A program made the position numbers and the translations under genes. 64,000 bases of DNA, from positions 62,001 through 126,000 of the forward strand of contig JALFVL010000042.1 in assembly GCA_022787165.1 (NCBI GenBank), written 5' to 3'. The notes beneath the pieces are model-generated. The model was not told the origin of the DNA, searched no databases, and saw only the letters and a list, made by a program, of their open reading frames with translations. Below are positions 63,050 to 64,000 of this stretch, one piece after another (the first letter of the stretch is position 1; each line of letters opens with the position of its first letter). This DNA is from Clostridiales bacterium (GTDB lineage: Bacteria > Bacillota > Clostridia > Christensenellales > Aristaeellaceae).

Positions 63050-64000
63050 TCAACGTTTTTTTCCCGTCTTCCCGGCGCGTGTGAGCCGCTTTTGCGTCGC
63101 CGTGCGCAGTGCGGTTTCCGCGTCAAGCCCAAGCGCCTGCGCCAGATGCGCGCAGGCGGCGAGCACCTCGCCCAGCGCCGCCTCGTCCCCGCGCTCTGCG
63201 AGCCGGCAGACGGCCTCCTCGAGCGCCTTGAGCGCGTCCCCATCCGTGATGGGCGTGTCGCCGTCCAGGCGTTTGGCGACCTTCTGCGCACGCATCAGCG
63301 CAGGCAGCGAGGCCGGCACATCGAGCGCGCGCTCCAGCGGCGTCTGCTCGCCGCGCTCCCGGCGCTTCGCGCTTTCCCAAACAGTGCCAACCGCCTGCGC
63401 GCTGTCCGCCCGGGCGCGGCCGAAGACGTGCTCGTGGCGCGTGATCATCTTGTGTGTCGCCATACTGGTGACGTCGCGGTCGGTAAAGTCCCTGTGCTCC
63501 GCGCCGATGGCGCTGTTGAGCACGACCTGCAGCAGCACGTCGCCCAGCTCGTCCGCGATCTTCATCGGATCATCGCCGTCCATCGCCTCGGCGGCCTCGC
63601 AGGCCTCCTCGATCATGAACTGGCGCAGCGTGTGATGCGTCTGCGCTCTGTCCCACGGGCAGCCGCCCGGTCCACGCAGCCGCGCGATCACCTGCACAAA
63701 GTCCTCGTAGCTCGCCCGGGAGCGATCATAGACGCTGACCGCCGGGACGAGCACCGCCGTCCTGTGGTCGTAATGGCTCTGCCTGTCCAGCTCGCACAGG
63801 GCGATGGGCCGCGCCGCGGCAAACGGCTCCGCCGCGTTTTCAAGAAAATACACGGTCATCTCATCGTCAAACAGGTCGCCAAGCCAGAGCTTGACGTCGG
63901 AGGCCAGGCATCGGTTGTCGATCTCCGTGACGACCTGCGGGCAATCCGCCTGCACGCGCAGCGCGTCGACCGACAACGCCGTGACCGTGCGCAGGTTCTC
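63050..64000 (-). CDS. mazG: MazG nucleotide pyrophosphohydrolase, probably the C-terminal half of a YabN-type fusion; start beyond window
   Basis: The frame is open to the right edge, so the 5' end is missing. A TTG at 63976 is not the true start, because the codons before it (ENLRTVTAL) continue in frame. The first visible residues, VTEIDNRCLASDVKLWLGDL, match the end of the tetrapyrrole-methylase domain of YabN. The MazG domain follows with CPWDRAQTHHTLRQFMIEE and EACEAAEAM...ELGDVLLQVV. It hydrolyses abnormal or excess NTPs. YabN usually lies in spore or cell-division gene neighbourhoods. Confidence 0.93.
   Translation of the reverse strand, partial: ENLRTVTALSVDALRVQADCPQVVTEIDNRCLASDVKLWLGDLFDDEMTVYFLENAAEPFAAARPIALCELDRQSHYDHRTAVLVPAVSVYDRSRASYEDFVQVIARLRGPGGCPWDRAQTHHTLRQFMIEEACEAAEAMDGDDPMKIADELGDVLLQVVLNSAIGAEHRDFTDRDVTSMATHKMITRHEHVFGRARADSAQAVGTVWESAKRRERGEQTPLERALDVPASLPALMRAQKVAKRLDGDTPITDGDALKALEEAVCRLAERGDEAALGEVLAACAHLAQALGLDAETALRTATQKRLTRAGKTGKKR

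Overview
The window reads as chromosomal DNA of a GC-rich, spore-forming anaerobe of the Clostridia (Bacillota). It carries the two dipicolinate synthase subunits, RNase J, a YlbF-type protein, a ComF/RecD2 neighbourhood, a tig-clpP-clpX operon and sigma-A style promoters with 16-18 base spacers. There are no signs of an outer membrane. An uncultured gut lineage is likely, but the sequence alone does not fix the taxon. No phage, IS element or CRISPR array was seen.

1-11.2 kb is catabolic. It holds the end of a MoxR-type AAA+ ATPase gene and a molybdenum hydroxylase pair of the xanthine dehydrogenase family (Mo and 2Fe-2S subunits). The FAD-subunit gene has been reduced to a 3' stub fused in frame to a truncated YesN-like response regulator. 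Next come a broken tannase/feruloyl-esterase-like gene and a four-gene operon: alpha/beta hydrolase, UbiD-type decarboxylase, UbiX-type flavin prenyltransferase and an intact large esterase. Together these suggest cleavage of plant aromatic esters and decarboxylation of the released hydroxybenzoate.

11.5-15.5 kb holds a ZIP metal transporter and then a compact cassette: a PqqD-like protein, a small Cys-containing protein starting with an NEYVAACGD segment, an attenuator, a radical SAM/SPASM enzyme and an HPr-kinase-like protein. This looks like an uncharacterised peptide-modification (RiPP-type) system. 15.6-16.3 kb is a seven-tRNA operon with a consensus promoter and a strong terminator.

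16.5-32 kb holds a methionine gamma-lyase-family enzyme, a secreted PPOX-fold protein, tig-clpP-clpX, a large membrane protein with faint resemblance to cyclic glucan synthases, threonine ammonia-lyase, a TrmH-type methyltransferase and a MacAB-like exporter with two adaptor proteins. A structured non-coding RNA candidate with its own promoter lies between comF and a small zinc-ribbon gene (about 32.05-32.28 kb). Its position and shape suggest the raiA-motif class.

32.3-53 kb is mostly housekeeping on the minus strand: comF, recD2, a U32 protein, mltG, a ylbF-like gene, rnj, trxA, an rseC-like gene, hisS, ftsK, a DUF3298-like exported protein, dpaA/dpaB, mscL with a zinc ribbon, scpA/scpB, a site-2 protease and an archaeal-type aspS. 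53.1-59.4 kb (plus strand) holds tRNA-Arg and a complete oppABCDF peptide importer. 59.4-64 kb holds an MscS channel, a DUF362 iron-sulfur protein, an AEC transporter, HU, and a MazG-domain gene that runs off the right edge.
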